5,459 nt of DNA, from the NCBI GenBank assembly GCA_035713725.1, contig DASTMZ010000011.1, positions 1 through 5,459 on the forward strand. The letters run 5' to 3'. The DNA comes from DASQPR01 sp035713725. GTDB lineage: Bacteria; Actinomycetota; Actinomycetes; Mycobacteriales; Micromonosporaceae. Each line of letters starts with the position of its first letter. The stretch's first letter is position 1. Under the pieces are notes generated by a model. That model was not told the origin of the DNA. It saw only the letters and a list, made by a program, of their open reading frames with translations, and did not search any database. Of the stretch, positions 5,258 through 5,459 are shown in pieces. Position numbers and translations under genes: made by a program.

Positions 5258-5271
5258 CGTTCTTGCAACGT
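5255..5271. repeat. CAACGT direct repeats in the divergent promoter region, possible operator
   Basis: CAACGT occurs at 5255-5260 and 5266-5271, 11 bp apart and so on the same face of the helix; a related TGCAAC occurs at 5233-5238 and 5264-5269. The first copy overlaps the leftward -35 element and the second overlaps the rightward one, so a protein bound here could affect both promoters. Short repeats like these are suggestive only. Confidence 0.3.
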
Positions 5272-5291
5272 CGCACAGCATCTGGCAGGCT
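5263..5291 (+). promoter_or_regulatory. candidate rightward promoter of the excisionase-like gene
   Basis: TTGCAA (5263-5268) and CAGGCT (5286-5291) are spaced by 17 bp. CAGGCT fits the GC-rich -10 style seen in actinobacteria. Transcription would start near 5298, leaving a leader of about 33 nt with ribosome-binding sequence before ATG 5331, unlike the leaderless gene on the other strand. Confidence 0.4.
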
Positions 5292-5329
5292 GATCGCCGT
5301 ACCCATCAAGATGATTCGGGAGCGATCAG
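5290..5329. promoter_or_regulatory. 8-bp inverted repeat across the excisionase leader
   Basis: CTGATCGC (5290-5297) and GCGATCAG (5322-5329) are perfect inverted copies separated by 24 bp. The left arm overlaps the candidate -10 element and the right arm ends one base before ATG 5331. A dimeric regulator binding both arms would block transcription start and the leader. If transcription began upstream of 5290 the arms could instead pair in RNA and partly hide the ribosome site. Confidence 0.4.
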
Positions 5330-5330
5330 G

Positions 5331-5459
5331 ATGGAATCCATGGAAAGCCTGCTGACCACCGCCGACGTCGCGAAGGTGCTCCAGAAACCCGTGCGCACGC
5401 TCGGCCAGTGGCGCTACCAAAACGTCGGGCCCCGCTTCATCCGAGTCGGCCGCGATGTG
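5331..5459 (+). CDS. excisionase-like small HTH protein (3' end cut off by window)
   Basis: The first 43 codons read MESMESLLTTADVAKVLQKP and continue VRTLGQWRYQNVGPRFIRVGRDV up to the edge. This matches the MerR-like winged-helix fold of the AlpA/excisionase (HTH_17) family: LLTTADVAKVL is helix 1 plus turn, VRTLGQWRYQNVGP the recognition helix, and RFIRVGRDV the start of the wing. Such proteins direct the integrase towards excision or act as small activators. ATG 5331 has GGGAG (5318-5322) at 8 nt; ATG 5340 in the same frame has AGGA (5328-5331) at 8 nt and is a real alternative. Family members are usually 60-80 residues, so a third or more of the protein is missing. It is divergent from the regulator operon and is probably the first gene of the element's rightward transcript. 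Confidence 0.85.
   Translation, partial: MESMESLLTTADVAKVLQKPVRTLGQWRYQNVGPRFIRVGRDV

Larger units (their letters stand above)
3172..5459. mobile_element. left part of an integrated element (integrative element or prophage)
   Basis: A tyrosine integrase, a small zinc-finger protein, an XRE-type regulator and a divergent excisionase-like gene form a typical integration/excision module of actinobacterial integrative elements and temperate phages. The module lies directly against the host gene ftsX, which breaks the conserved neighbourhood. The element continues beyond the right edge, so replication, transfer or phage genes that would identify its class are not visible. The left boundary is approximate, between about 3150 and 3250. 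Confidence 0.75.

Noticed and set aside
5222..5281. Upstream starts for the regulator at 5281, 5233 or 5230
   Set aside because: They would place coding sequence across the promoter elements or lack ribosome sites, and the family N-terminus as I recall it begins at the GTG 5221 codon.

Overview
The window looks like actinobacterial DNA: GC-rich genes, GTG starts, and a conserved prfB-ftsE-ftsX block. The N-terminus of the release factor (after a GTG start, TDVDYAEQLKGLDAVLRNVE) and the FtsE sequence look most like what I remember of Micromonosporales proteins. That is recall, not a search, so the order-level guess is moderate and no species is claimed.

Layout. Bases 2-148 are the last 48 codons of an unidentified gene. 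Bases 149-314 are intergenic and hold a tandem repeat (two 40-bp units plus a shorter third copy), a GCGCC-A-GGCGC palindrome and a candidate promoter for prfB. Then follow prfB (release factor 2, intact and without the programmed frameshift known from E. coli), a 122-bp gap with a CRP-like GTGA-N6-TCAC palindrome and a promoter close to the ftsE start, ftsE, a 56-bp gap, and ftsX. FtsE and FtsX form the membrane ABC complex that controls peptidoglycan hydrolases during division and growth.

Directly after ftsX the host block stops. From about 3172 to the window end lies the left part of an integrated mobile element (integrative element or prophage). It has a leftward three-gene operon, xre-type regulator, then a small zinc-finger protein, then tyrosine integrase, with overlapping stop and start codons at both junctions. 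A divergent rightward excisionase-like gene is cut off by the window end. The 109 bp between regulator and excisionase carry two opposing candidate promoters, direct repeats about one helical turn apart, and a perfect 8-bp inverted repeat that ends at the excisionase start: the look of an integration/excision switch. The 3' end of int lies 43 bp from the ftsX stop, so one attachment site probably lies near 3150-3250. I see no tRNA or tmRNA end there.

Three genes (prfB, ftsE, the xre regulator) have a -10-like hexamer 7-8 nt before a GTG and no Shine-Dalgarno sequence, which suggests leaderless mRNAs. The most interesting points are the integration point between ftsX and the genes that normally follow it, the zinc-finger gene between regulator and integrase, the prfB upstream repeats, and the CRP-like site before ftsE. 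I found no clearly undescribed system; the element's main cargo lies outside the window.
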